Assembly: GCA_963791595.1 (NCBI GenBank)
Contig: CAWBTF010000016.1
Coordinates: 284,567-348,566 of the forward strand
DNA length: 64,000 bases
Direction: 5' to 3'
Origin: JAEMQF01 sp963791595
Lineage (GTDB): Bacteria; Pseudomonadota; Gammaproteobacteria; Burkholderiales; Burkholderiaceae_C
The position numbers and the translations under genes were made by a program. Below, piece after piece: positions 26,021 to 35,731 of this stretch (its first letter is position 1; every line of letters begins with the position of its first letter). The notes beneath the pieces are model-generated. The model was given only the letters and a program-made list of their open reading frames with translations. It did no database searches and had not been told where the DNA came from.

Positions 26021-27133
26021 TCAGGCTGTCGCCTTGCCGAACTGCTGCAATGCCGCCGGCGTCGGCGTGGTCCCCGCGCCCGGCTGTTGCGGCTGCCTGA
26101 ACCAGCCGTCCGCCACCTCGGCGGGGTCGGTGAAACAGTCCTTGATCCACGGGATGTATTCCAGCACCGCGATCGCCGGGTGCGCGTAGGCCAGGTGCAC
26201 GTGCACCTGGCTCATGTCGCCGGCGTGCGGCGCGACCGGCAGGCGCATCGCGTGCGCCATCTCGCACACGCGCAGCACTTCGGTGACGCCGGCCATGCGT
26301 GTCACGTCGGGCTGCACCCAGTGGATCGCCTGCTGCGCAAAGAACTCGGCGAACGCGTCGGTGGTGTAGAGCTGTTCGCCCAGGGCGATGGGGATGCTTG
26401 TTGAGCGCGCGAGCTGCGCGTGGCCTTTCACGTCGTCGTACCAGAGCGGCTCTTCGAACCAGTACACGTCCAGGTCTTCGGCGGCGCGGCAGAAGCGTTG
26501 GCAGGTCGGCAGGTCCCACTTGCCGTTGCCGTCGATCGCGAGGGTCACGTCCGGGCCGATCGCCTTGCGCACCGCGGCCAGGCGCTTCAGGTCGCGCTCG
26601 ACGCCCGAGCCGACCTTGATCTTGATGCCGGTGAAGCCGTCTTGCACCGCGTCCTGAGCGCCGCGCAGCAGCGTGGCATCGGGCAGGCTCAACCAGCCGA
26701 TGTCGGTGTTGTAGGCGCGCACCTTCTCGCGCACCTGCCCGCCGAGCAGCTTCCACAGCGGCTGGTTTGCGGCCTTGGCTTTCACGTCCCACAGCGCCAC
26801 GTCGATCGCCGCATGGGCGAGCGTCGTGATGCCGGCGCGCCCGACCCACTGCAGGTGCGGCTGGCGCGCGATGCGCTGCCACAGCGCGGTGACGTCGTGT
26901 GCGTCCTGCCCGATCAACAATGGCGCCAGGCAGGTCGAGATGCAACGTGTGATCAGCTGGTCGCTGGCCAGGTGCGCATGCGTGCCGGTGTAGCCATAGC
27001 CGCGCAAGCCCCCTTCGACGTCGATGCGCGTGCCGACCACGCCCCAGTGCGACACGGTGTGCGTGCTGTCGGCGATCTGCGAGCCGGTGACCGGAACGTG
27101 CAGGATGAAAGGGGTGACGGCTTCGATGCGCAT
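26021..27133 (-). CDS. Mandelate racemase/muconate lactonizing-family (enolase superfamily) enzyme
   Basis: A 370-residue enolase-superfamily enzyme, most likely an acid-sugar dehydratase. N-terminal capping domain, then a beta-barrel with the general base pair Lys171-x-Lys173 (TGIKIKVG), metal ligands Asp201 (IDGNGKW), Glu227 or Glu228 (WFEEPL) and Glu253 (ALGEQL), and the Asp276/His303 dyad (QPDVTRM, APHAGD). This set of residues is that of mandelate racemase-like members that dehydrate aldonates by proton abstraction. The substrate is not identifiable. It lies leftward of the tetronate gene cluster on the same strand, so it may feed a related acid sugar. The start at 27133 gives the usual MRIEAVTPF. 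Confidence 0.93.
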   Translation of the reverse strand: MRIEAVTPFILHVPVTGSQIADSTHTVSHWGVVGTRIDVEGGLRGYGYTGTHAHLASDQLITRCISTCLAPLLIGQDAHDVTALWQRIARQPHLQWVGRAGITTLAHAAIDVALWDVKAKAANQPLWKLLGGQVREKVRAYNTDIGWLSLPDATLLRGAQDAVQDGFTGIKIKVGSGVERDLKRLAAVRKAIGPDVTLAIDGNGKWDLPTCQRFCRAAEDLDVYWFEEPLWYDDVKGHAQLARSTSIPIALGEQLYTTDAFAEFFAQQAIHWVQPDVTRMAGVTEVLRVCEMAHAMRLPVAPHAGDMSQVHVHLAYAHPAIAVLEYIPWIKDCFTDPAEVADGWFRQPQQPGAGTTPTPAALQQFGKATA

Positions 27134-27227
27134 GTGGGCATCGTAGCGCCGCCGGCGCTGCGATCGCGATGGGGCCTCGGCGCTCGCCTTCCCGAGCCGG
27201 CGCCAGTCAGTCGCATCTTGTGGGTTT

Positions 27228-27623
27228 TCAAGGGCGCGGTGCGCCGGCGTCTGCGAGGTCTTCACCGAACACCATGCGGCTCACGCCGGCCGCCGCCGCG
27301 GCGGCTTCACACGCCGAACACGGCCGCGACGTCGAGTACAGCACGCTGCCGTCGAGCCGCGTGCGTTGCAGCCGGCGCTGCGCGTCACGGATAGCCTCGC
27401 GCTCGGCGTGGGCGGTCGGATCGCCGCGCTGGACCACGCGGCTCGGCCCTTCGCCGACGAGTTCATCACCCAGCACCAGAACCGCGCCGTAGGGCTGGTC
27501 GCCCCAAGATTGCGCCAGGCGCCGCATCGCAGCCGCTGCCAGGTACCAGCGCTTGTTCGGCACCGGCACCGCCTGCGTCTGGGCGCTGTGCCCACCCGCG
27601 CAAGCCGAGCAGCAGGCAAGCAA
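27228..27623 (-). CDS. Cytidine/deoxycytidylate deaminase-like protein, exported (5' end probably frameshifted)
   Basis: 131 residues with the zinc deaminase core: HAERE (His ligand plus catalytic Glu) and PCSACE (two Cys ligands), preceded by QPYGAVLVLGDELVG. The visible frame can only start at a TTG right after a TGA. In the neighbouring frame an ATG at 27645 begins a clean signal peptide (MHTRRLIVACLLLGLRGWAQ) that would join this domain if one base were removed. I therefore suspect an exported nucleoside-deaminase-like protein with a +1 indel near its 5' end. Its substrate is unknown; an exported member of a normally cytosolic family is unusual. Confidence 0.75.
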   Translation of the reverse strand: MLACCSACAGGHSAQTQAVPVPNKRWYLAAAAMRRLAQSWGDQPYGAVLVLGDELVGEGPSRVVQRGDPTAHAEREAIRDAQRRLQRTRLDGSVLYSTSRPCSACEAAAAAAGVSRMVFGEDLADAGAPRP

Positions 27624-27724
27624 CGATCAAGCGGCGCGTGTGCATGCGATCTCGAAGAAGTCGTCCGAAGGTTGGCCTCGTCTGGCAAGCCGTGAGCTGA
27701 TCGCAGCGTGTCCTTTGTCAGGGC

Positions 27725-28479
27725 TCAATAGGTCGCGCGCCCGCCCGACAAATCGAACACGGCGCCGGTGCTGAACGAGCAGTCGGAAGACGACAGCCAC
27801 GCCACCATCGCCGCGACCTCTTCCACCTCCAGAAAGCGCCCCATCGGAATCTTCGACAGCATGAAGTCGATGTGCGCCTGCGTCATCGTGTCGAACATCG
27901 CGGTCTTGGCAGCGGCCGGCGTGACCGCGTTGACGAGCACGCCCTTCGTCGCGAGTTCCTTGCCGAGCGACTTGGTGAGCGCGATCACGCCCGCCTTGGA
28001 CGCGCTGTAGTGCGAGGCGTTCGGATTGCCCTCCTTGCCCGCCACCGACGCGATGTTGACGATGCGCCCATAACTCTGCGCGATCATGTGCGGCACGATC
28101 GCGCGGCAGGTCAGGTAGGGCCCGACCAGGTTGACCTCGATGACGCGGCGCCACACCGCGGGGTCGAGCTCCCAGGTGGTGCCGTTGCCGCCGGTGATGC
28201 CGGCGTTGTTGAGCAGAATGTCGATGCGTTGGTGCTCGGCCATCGCCTTCGCCGTCGCGTCAGCGACGGCGGCGCTCGTCGGTGAGTTCGACGACGGCCG
28301 TGCTCGTCGGGCCGATCGCGAGCAGTTTGTCGCGGGCCTGCGAGAGCCGTGCGGCGTCGATGTCCCACAGCACGATCGCGCGCGCCGCTGCGCAACATGC
28401 GCTGCGCGCACGCATAGCCGATGCCCTGCGCGCCACCGGTGATGACGGCGACGCGCCCTTGCAGATCGACCTGGTTCAT
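27725..28479 (-). pseudogene. SDR-family oxidoreductase with two apparent +1 frameshifts
   Basis: Three frames read in turn give a full short-chain dehydrogenase. The first supplies the Rossmann motif VITGGAQGIGYACA, the second IVLWDIDAARL and VVELTDE, and the third AAVADATAKAMAEHQ, NNAGITGGNG and the active site SHYSASKAG (Tyr/Lys). The switches lie at a GC run near 28376-28388 and at about 28275; dropping one base at each restores the whole protein of about 250 residues. The length of 755 is two over a multiple of three, as expected. The start overlaps the denD stop as ATGA. It probably oxidises a hydroxy acid or sugar acid; it is either a decaying gene or a sequence error. Confidence 0.85.
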
Positions 28480-29490
28480 TGCATGCCCTTCAACGCGCCT
28501 TCGCCGCTCGGCGAGCTGCGGCAATCGTCGATGTACTGGCGCACGATGTCGGCGAAGTTCGCCGCCGGCTTCAAGCCGAGCTGCGTGGCGCGCGCGAAGC
28601 TCGCGCCGCCCGGCCAGTTGGCGACGATTGCAGCGATGCGCTCGTCGCGCACATAGCGCACGCGTTCACGCACGCGCTTGCCCGCCACCGCTTCCAGCGC
28701 GGCGAGCATCTCGCCGACGCGCACGTTGAGCGCCGGCAGGTTCAGCGCCAGGCGCCCACCCAACTGGTCGCGGGTGGCCTCGAACACGCGAATCAGGCCT
28801 TCGATCGTCAGCGCAGGCGACGACACCGGGTGCGACACGTCAACGCTCACCGGCAGGATCGATTCCTCGCCCGCCAGCGGCTCGCGGATGATTCCGGAGA
28901 AAAACGACGACGCTGCGCCGTTCGGCCGGCCGGGCCGCACCGTGACCGTCATCAAGCGCGCCGAGCGCCCGTCGATGTAGCCCTTGCGCGTGTAGTCGGA
29001 GACGAGGTGCTCGCAGATCAGCTTTTGCGTGCCGTAGCTCGTCTGCGGCGCGGGCAGCGTGTCGTCGGCCACCAGCTTCGGCAAGGGCACGCTCGGCATC
29101 GGGCCCGAACACCGCGACCGAACTCGAGAACACGAAACGCGGCGCGGCGCCGCCGGACGTGCGCAGGCGCAGCGCGTCGAGCAGGGCGCGCGTGCTGTCG
29201 AGATTGGAGCGCAGGCCGAGTTCGAAATCGGCCTCGCATTCGCCCGACACCGCCGAGGCGAGGTGGAACACGCCGTCGAAAGCCTCTTCGCGAAACTGCG
29301 CGCATTGCGCCAGCAGCGGCCCGGTGCGCGCCTGCACCCGCGCATCGGCCAGCAGCTCAGGGCGCGGCGCCACCTGATCGGCGAGCACGACGCTTTGAAT
29401 CTTCTGGCCGGCAAGTTGCCCGCGCGCGAGCAGGGCCGAGGCGAGACGCGAGCCGACGAAGCCGCCGCCGCCGGTGATCAGGAGTTTCAT
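28476..29490 (-). pseudogene. denD: D-erythronate dehydrogenase-like (extended SDR/epimerase fold), one apparent frameshift
   Basis: The N-terminal frame gives MKLLITGGGGFVGSRLA, FHLASAVSGECE and FVFSSSVAVFG; the C-terminal frame gives PMPSVPLPKLV, the active-site Tyr and Lys in TSYGTQKLICE, VTVRPGRPNGAASSF and the tail to 28476. The switch falls in a GGGCCC run at 29101-29106; deleting one base joins VFG to PMPSVPLP perfectly. DenD-type enzymes oxidise D-erythronate to 2-oxo-tetronate, and the otnI, otnC and otnK genes directly upstream support this role. The gene overlaps otnI and the SDR gene by ATGA. Whether it is truly broken or a sequencing error is not decidable here. Confidence 0.85.
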
Positions 29491-30305
29491 GCACGTGTCC
29501 TTTGCTGTGGTTTGTAGGGTTGGAACCAACCGAGTCCGGCCGAGGTGCCCGCTTTCGGGCGGTACTCGCAGCCGACGTAGCCGTCCCATTTCAGTTCGTC
29601 GAGAAGATCGAACAGGTAGGGATGGAACAGTTCGCCGCGATCGGGTTCGTTTCGATCGGGAACGCCGGCAATCTGGAAGTGGCCGACGCGGCCCTTGTGC
29701 TGCGCATCGCCGAGGTACTTGCGGATCTTCATCGCCACGTCGCCCTCGACGATCTGGCAGTGGTACAGGTCCATCTGCACCAGCAGGTTAGGCGCGCCGA
29801 CTTCGCGCACGACTTCATGCGCATGGTCTTGGCGATTCAGAAAGTAGCCGGGAACGTCGCGGACATTGATCGGTTCGATCAGGATTTGCACGCCGGCGCT
29901 GGCCGCCTGCTTGCAAGCCCAGGCGAGGTTCTCGAGGTAGGTGGCGCGGTGCGCGGCGCGGTCCGCGCCCTCGGGCAGCAGGCCCGCCATCAAGTGCACG
30001 CGCCGGCAGCCCAGCGCCTGGGCGTAGGGCAGCGCACCCTCGGTCACGCTGGCGCGAAACTGCGCCTCGCGTCCGGGCAGGCTGGCCAGGCCGCGCTCGC
30101 CTTTGTCCCAGTCGCCCGGCGGGCCGTTGAACAGCGCCTGGGTCAGGCCGTGGGCCTTCAGGCGCTGGGCAATCTCGGCCTTGTCGAACGCGTACGGGAA
30201 CAGGTATTCGATCGCCGCAAATCCATCGGCTGCGGCGGCAGCGAAGCGGTCAAGAAAGTCGACCTCGGTGTACATCATCGACAGGTTGGCGGCAAAGCGT
30301 GGCAT
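29487..30305 (-). CDS. otnI: 2-oxo-tetronate isomerase (hydroxypyruvate isomerase family)
   Basis: A 272-residue TIM-barrel protein of the Hyi/OtnI family. It begins MPRFAANLSMMYTEVDFLDRF and contains the metal-site blocks ILIEPINVRD, LLVQMDLYHCQ, VGHFQIAGVPDR and the late DGYVGCEYRPKAGT. In the tetronate pathway OtnI converts 2-oxo-tetronate to 3-oxo-tetronate, the substrate of the kinase OtnK. The start at 30305 is that of the family; in-frame upstream sequence is unlike it. The stop overlaps the denD start (ATGA), and otnC lies 55 bases upstream. Confidence 0.93.
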   Translation of the reverse strand: MPRFAANLSMMYTEVDFLDRFAAAAADGFAAIEYLFPYAFDKAEIAQRLKAHGLTQALFNGPPGDWDKGERGLASLPGREAQFRASVTEGALPYAQALGCRRVHLMAGLLPEGADRAAHRATYLENLAWACKQAASAGVQILIEPINVRDVPGYFLNRQDHAHEVVREVGAPNLLVQMDLYHCQIVEGDVAMKIRKYLGDAQHKGRVGHFQIAGVPDRNEPDRGELFHPYLFDLLDELKWDGYVGCEYRPKAGTSAGLGWFQPYKPQQRTRA

Positions 30306-30360
30306 GTGCGGGTCCTCTGAGGTGGTGGCTTTGATTGCGGTTCGGGTGGCGGGCGGTGGC

Positions 30361-31017
30361 TTACCACGACGCGCCAAAGGCGCTGCGCAACTCGTCGATC
30401 TGCGCAGTGCTCAGCGGCGCGGGGCGGGGCTGGCTCATCAGCCAGAGCCGGGCGGTTTCTTCCAGTTCCTCGAGCACCGCCATCGCCGCGCCCGGGTTGT
30501 CGTGCCACACGTTCGGCCCGAGCCGCTCGTGCAGCACGGCGCGGAGCAGCTGGCCGCGGCTGCGCGCAGCGTCGATGCGGCGCGCGATGTCGTCGGCGAG
30601 TGCCGGGTCGCCGGGCCGCCGGTAGCCGATCAGCGGCACGTGGCCGACCTTCATCACGAAGTAGGGCGTGATCGGCGGCAGCACGTCGTCGACGCTCCAC
30701 ACGCCGGCGAGCGTGAGCGCGACCAGGTGCGTGCTGTGGCTGTGGATCACGCATTGCGCGTGTGGATCGGCGCTGTAGATCGCGCGGTGCAGCGCCAGCG
30801 TTTTGCTCGCTCGCGCGCCGCTCAGTTGCCGACCCGCGGCGTCGACATGGGCCAGCGTTTCGGCATCCAGGAAACCCAGGCATGCGTCGGTGGGGGTGAT
30901 CAGGAAGCCTGCGCCGTCGGGCAGGCGCACGCTGATGTTGCCGGCGGTGGCGTGCACGTAGCCGCGTTCGTAAAGCGATCGGCCGACGCGGCAAATCTCG
31001 GTGCTCAGGGATTGCAT
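30361..31017 (-). CDS. otnC: 3-oxo-tetronate 4-phosphate decarboxylase (class II aldolase family)
   Basis: A 218-residue class II aldolase/adducin protein. Seen: the phosphate-binding region ATAGNISVRLPDG and LITPTDACLG, Zn ligands in VIHSHSTHLVALTLAG, and a third His in the region after LLRAVLHERLGPNVWHD. In this pathway OtnC decarboxylates 3-oxo-tetronate 4-phosphate to dihydroxyacetone phosphate. Assignment to OtnC and not another aldolase rests on the neighbours otnK (18 bases upstream) and otnI (downstream). The two genes and the GntR regulator form one leftward operon. Confidence 0.92.
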   Translation of the reverse strand: MQSLSTEICRVGRSLYERGYVHATAGNISVRLPDGAGFLITPTDACLGFLDAETLAHVDAAGRQLSGARASKTLALHRAIYSADPHAQCVIHSHSTHLVALTLAGVWSVDDVLPPITPYFVMKVGHVPLIGYRRPGDPALADDIARRIDAARSRGQLLRAVLHERLGPNVWHDNPGAAMAVLEELEETARLWLMSQPRPAPLSTAQIDELRSAFGASW

Positions 31018-31035
31018 CGAAGCTCGGCAGGGTGG

Positions 31036-32313
31036 TCAGTTCGGCGTCGCTGCCACCTTGAACGCGTCGGCAAAAAACTCCGGCCCGCCGAAGTTGCCCG
31101 ACTTGAGCGCCAGCCACAGCGGCCGGCCAACGACCTGCGTCCACGGCACGCCCGGGCAGATGGCCGGGCCGATGCGCAGCGCTTCCACGCGCAGCGCCTG
31201 CACCACCGCGCCCGAGGTCTCGCCACCGGCGACGATCAGGCGCTGCACGCCACTGTCGATGAGGCGCCGCGCGATCTGCGCGAGCGCGGTCTCGACCAGT
31301 TCGCCGGCGCGGGCCATGCCCAGTTCGGTCTGGACCGCTTCCAGATCGGCGACGCCGGTCGTTGCATAGAGCAGCACCGGGCCGCGGTCGAGCCACTCGC
31401 GCGCCCAGTTCACGGTGCGGTCGACCACCGGCTCGCCGCGTGCCAATGCGCGCGGGTCGATCGCCTGTGCCGGTTTGCCGGCGGCGCGCCACGCCTCGAC
31501 CTGAGCGTTCGTCGCCTCGGAGCATGAACCCGAAATGATGGCGCTGCGGCCGACCATGCGGTCCAGCCGTGCCGCTTGGCTGTCGTGCTGCAGCCAGCCG
31601 CGTTCGCGGTAGGCCTTGGGCAAGCCCAGCGCCAGCCCCGATCCCGCGGTGAGCAAGGGCAAGTCTGCGCAGGCCTGCGCCAGCACGTGCAGGTCGGCGT
31701 CAGCCAGACAATCGGCGATCGCGACGCGCACCCCTTGGGCCATCAACCCCTGGATCGCCTTGTGCACCGCGGCCACACCTTGGAGCACGACGTCGTGACG
31801 CAGCAGCCCGACGCGCTGGGAGGACTGCGATTGCAGGACGCGCACGAGATTGGCGTCGCGCATCGGTGTCAGCGGGTGGTTGCGCATGCCCGAATCGGAC
31901 AACAACTGGTCGCCGACGAACAAGTGGCCGCGATAAATGGTTCGCCCGTTCACCGGGAACGCTGGGCAGGCGATCGTGAAATCGGTGCCGAGCTCCTCCA
32001 TCAGCGCGTCGATCACCGGGCCGATGTTGCCCTTGGACGTGGAATCGAAAGTCGAGCAGTACTTGAAGTAGAAGCGCTGCGCGCCCGCGCCGCGCAGCCA
32101 GTTGAACGCCGCGACCGACTTCGCCACCGCTTCCGCTGCGGGCACGGTGCGCGTCTTGAGCGCCACGACCACGGCGTCGGTGTCGGGCGTGCCGACCTCG
32201 GGAACGCCGATCGTCAGCAATGTCTTCATGCCGGCCTGCACCAGCATGCCGGCGACGTCGGTCGCGCCGGTGAAGTCGTCGGCGATCACGCCGAGCACGA
32301 TGCCTGGATTCAT
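31036..32313 (-). CDS. otnK: 3-oxo-tetronate kinase (four-carbon acid sugar kinase, DUF1537)
   Basis: A 425-residue kinase of the four-carbon acid sugar kinase family. N-terminal domain starts LGVIADDFTGATDVAG with the catalytic-region YFKYCSTFDSTSKGNIG; the C-terminal nucleotide-binding domain has ISGSCSEATNAQV, LIVAGGETSGAVVQAL and WLALKSGNFGGPEFF. It phosphorylates 3-oxo-tetronate with ATP before OtnC decarboxylation. The ATG at 32313 overlaps the regulator stop (ATGA), and the family N-terminus MNPGIVLGVIADD follows, so this start is well supported. Confidence 0.95.
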   Translation of the reverse strand: MNPGIVLGVIADDFTGATDVAGMLVQAGMKTLLTIGVPEVGTPDTDAVVVALKTRTVPAAEAVAKSVAAFNWLRGAGAQRFYFKYCSTFDSTSKGNIGPVIDALMEELGTDFTIACPAFPVNGRTIYRGHLFVGDQLLSDSGMRNHPLTPMRDANLVRVLQSQSSQRVGLLRHDVVLQGVAAVHKAIQGLMAQGVRVAIADCLADADLHVLAQACADLPLLTAGSGLALGLPKAYRERGWLQHDSQAARLDRMVGRSAIISGSCSEATNAQVEAWRAAGKPAQAIDPRALARGEPVVDRTVNWAREWLDRGPVLLYATTGVADLEAVQTELGMARAGELVETALAQIARRLIDSGVQRLIVAGGETSGAVVQALRVEALRIGPAICPGVPWTQVVGRPLWLALKSGNFGGPEFFADAFKVAATPN

Positions 32314-33074
32314 GCGCGCACAGTCCTCGTCTTGCCGGCACGGTCGTTGGCCTTCACGCCTGGCGGGGTGCGAAGTATCGCGCCGCCGGCCTCGAGCCGC
32401 CATTGTCCGCGTTCCAGGTGCTGGGTCGCGCAGCGCCGCGCGGCATCGGCGTCGCGCGCGGCGATCGCGTCGACGATCGCGCGGTGCTCCATCCGTACCT
32501 GCTGCGTGAAGTCGGCGATGCGCGCCTCGTTGCCCTTGGTGACGCGCATCGCTTCGCGCAAGTACTGCTCGAGGAACACGAGCAGGCGCGTGAACTGCGG
32601 GTTGCCGGTCGCCTCGCCGATCGCGCGGTGAAACGCAAGGTCTTCGTCGACACCGTCGCGCCCCTCGCTCATCGCCGCATCCAGCGCCGCGAGCGCGCGC
32701 CGCAGCGCGCGTATCTGCTCGCGCGTCGCGCGCTGCGCCGCCAGAGCCGCGATTTCGCCCTCGAGCACGCGGCGCAGCTCGACCACCTGGGTCACGGCGG
32801 TCATCGACTCGAGCACCTTGGGGTCGAAGCTCAGCGACTGGTTCGGCGGCGGCACAGCGACGTACACGCCCGAGCCCTGGCGCGAGCGCAGCAAGCCGCG
32901 CGACTTGAGCTGGTGCACGGCTTCGCGCACGACGGTGCGCGACACGCCGTGCTGGAGCGCGAGCTGCGCTTCGGTGGGCAGGCGGTCGCCGGGCGCCAGC
33001 GCGCCCGCTTCGAGCTGGGCTGCGAGCAGGCTCGCAAGCCGGTCGGACAATCGCTCGGCCACCAGAATTGACAT
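32310..33074 (-). CDS. GntR family transcriptional regulator, FCD (FadR-type) subfamily
   Basis: A 254-residue regulator. Winged helix-turn-helix at about 8-72 (APGDRLPTEAQLALQHGVSRTVVREAVHQL, shown here only as the signature), then an alpha-helical FCD ligand domain (about 90-230) with VELRRVLEGEIAALAA, DLAFHRAIGEATGN and the late MEHRAIVDAIAARDADAA, whose Asp/His residues usually hold a metal and a carboxylate effector. It is the first gene of the otnK-otnC-otnI-denD operon and is divergent from the ABC importer operon. It most likely represses both until a tetronate-type acid binds. The start at MSILVAERLS is chosen by family alignment. Confidence 0.93.
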   Translation of the reverse strand: MSILVAERLSDRLASLLAAQLEAGALAPGDRLPTEAQLALQHGVSRTVVREAVHQLKSRGLLRSRQGSGVYVAVPPPNQSLSFDPKVLESMTAVTQVVELRRVLEGEIAALAAQRATREQIRALRRALAALDAAMSEGRDGVDEDLAFHRAIGEATGNPQFTRLLVFLEQYLREAMRVTKGNEARIADFTQQVRMEHRAIVDAIAARDADAARRCATQHLERGQWRLEAGGAILRTPPGVKANDRAGKTRTVRA

Positions 33075-33078
33075 GATG

Positions 33079-33093
33079 GTCAGGTTATCAGAC
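33079..33093. promoter_or_regulatory. Candidate GntR operator (imperfect palindrome)
   Basis: GTCAGGTTATCAGAC is a 15-base imperfect dyad (10 of 14 flanking positions symmetric, arms GTC and GAC) placed five bases upstream of the regulator start in the divergent 33075-33208 region. FCD-type GntR proteins often bind short dyads with GT...AC-like arms, so autoregulation is plausible. Confidence 0.4.
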
Positions 33094-33208
33094 GACTTGG
33101 GCCCCGGCCAACGGGTAATTACGGAGCGACGCGTGCGCGCGCAGCGGCTATCGTGCGCAACGGCGCTCGGCCTTGCCGGGCCAGGCACAGCAGGGCGGGC
33201 GGGAGCAC

Positions 33209-34282
<1,074 letters not shown>

Positions 34283-34352
34283 CGCCGCAGCGCCAGCCGT
34301 CCCTGACACCCGTTCCCCCGCCACACCCAACAGATCACTGAAGGAGAGCAAG

Positions 34353-35681
34353 ATGACCCCGTTCAACCGCCGCAAATTCCTCGAAAGCTCGGCCGGCGTC
34401 GCTGCCGCGGCCACCGTGGGCACCGGCGCCGCCGTGCTCGCCCCGGCCGTGCACGCGCAAGCCCTGGCATTCAAGCCCGAAAAAGGCGCGAAGCTGCGCG
34501 TGCTTCGCTGGAGCCGCTTCGTGCAGGGCGACATCGACGCCTACACGGCCAACGTCAAGAAGTTCACCGAGAAGACCGGCATCGAAGTGCGCGTCGACAA
34601 CGAAGGCTGGGAAGACGTGCGCCCGAAGGCGGCCGTCGCGGCGAACACCGGTGCCGGCCCGGACATCATCTTGTCGACCAACGACGACGCGAACCTCTAC
34701 CCTGAGAAGCTGCTCGACGTGACCGACCTCGCCACCTACCTCGGCAAGAAATATGGCGGCTGGTTCCCGGCGTGCGAAGCCTATCTGCGCCCGGACGGCA
34801 AGAAGTGGATCGGCATCGCGCTGGGCGCGGCCGGCGCGATGCTCGTGTACCGCCAGAGCATGGTCAAGGCGGCGGGCTTCGACGCGTTCCCGAAAGACAC
34901 CGCCGGCTTCCTCGCGCTGCTCAAGGCGCTGCACGCCAAGGGCACGCCGGCCGGCATGGCGCTGGGCAACGCCACGGGTGACGGCCTGTGGTGCAACTGG
35001 CTGGTCTGGTCGCACGGCGGCAAGCTCGTCGACGAGAACAACAAGGTCGTGATCGACAGCGCCGAGACGCTGCGCGCGCTCGAGTACGCGAAAGAGCTGT
35101 ACGCCACCTTCATTCCGGGCACGCTGTCGTGGCTGGACCCGAACAACAACAAGGCGTTCCTCGACGGCCAGATCAGCCTCACCAACAACGGGATCTCGAT
35201 CTACTACGCGACGAAGAATTCGACCGACCAGAAGGTGCGCGACCTGAAGGAAGACGTGTACCACGCGCAGTACCCGGTCGGCCCGGTGGGCGTGCCCACC
35301 GAGTCGCACCTGTTCTTCAACCAGATGATCATGAAGTACACGAAGTTCCCGCAGGCCGCGAAAGAGTTCCTGCGCTTCATGATGGAACAGGAGCAGTTCG
35401 ACCCGTGGCTCACCGCGGCTGGCGCCTACATCGCCCCGCCGCTGGCGGATTACACGAAGGTGGGCATCTTCAGCTCCGATCCGAAACACACGCCGTACCG
35501 CGACTGCGTGAAGAACCTGCGTCCCGCGGGTTACGCCGGCAAGCTCGGCTACGCATCGGCCGGCGCCGCGGCCGACTTCATCATGGTCAACATGGTGGCC
35601 GAGGCCGCGAGCGGCTCGAAGACCCCCAAGGAAGCCGCCGAGCGCGCGCAAAAACGCGCCGAGCGTTACTACAAGGTTTGA
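34353..35681 (+). CDS. ABC transporter extracellular solute-binding protein, Tat-type signal
   Basis: A 442-residue family-1 solute-binding protein. The N-terminus carries a twin-arginine pattern, NRRKFLE, followed by a hydrophobic stretch and AVHAQA cleavage site, so export in folded form is likely. Mature protein blocks: KKFTEKTGIEVRVDNEGW, GAGPDIILSTNDDANLYPEKL, and DGQISLTNNGISIYYATKN. The strong AAGGAGAG site defines the ATG at 34353. It provides ligand to the two permeases encoded directly downstream. Ligand identity is not visible. Confidence 0.94.
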   Translation: MTPFNRRKFLESSAGVAAAATVGTGAAVLAPAVHAQALAFKPEKGAKLRVLRWSRFVQGDIDAYTANVKKFTEKTGIEVRVDNEGWEDVRPKAAVAANTGAGPDIILSTNDDANLYPEKLLDVTDLATYLGKKYGGWFPACEAYLRPDGKKWIGIALGAAGAMLVYRQSMVKAAGFDAFPKDTAGFLALLKALHAKGTPAGMALGNATGDGLWCNWLVWSHGGKLVDENNKVVIDSAETLRALEYAKELYATFIPGTLSWLDPNNNKAFLDGQISLTNNGISIYYATKNSTDQKVRDLKEDVYHAQYPVGPVGVPTESHLFFNQMIMKYTKFPQAAKEFLRFMMEQEQFDPWLTAAGAYIAPPLADYTKVGIFSSDPKHTPYRDCVKNLRPAGYAGKLGYASAGAAADFIMVNMVAEAASGSKTPKEAAERAQKRAERYYKV

Positions 35682-35731
35682 GGCCGCACTGAAATGCTGT
35701 CGCGACCGGCCCTTGCCGGCGTGACTCAGCC

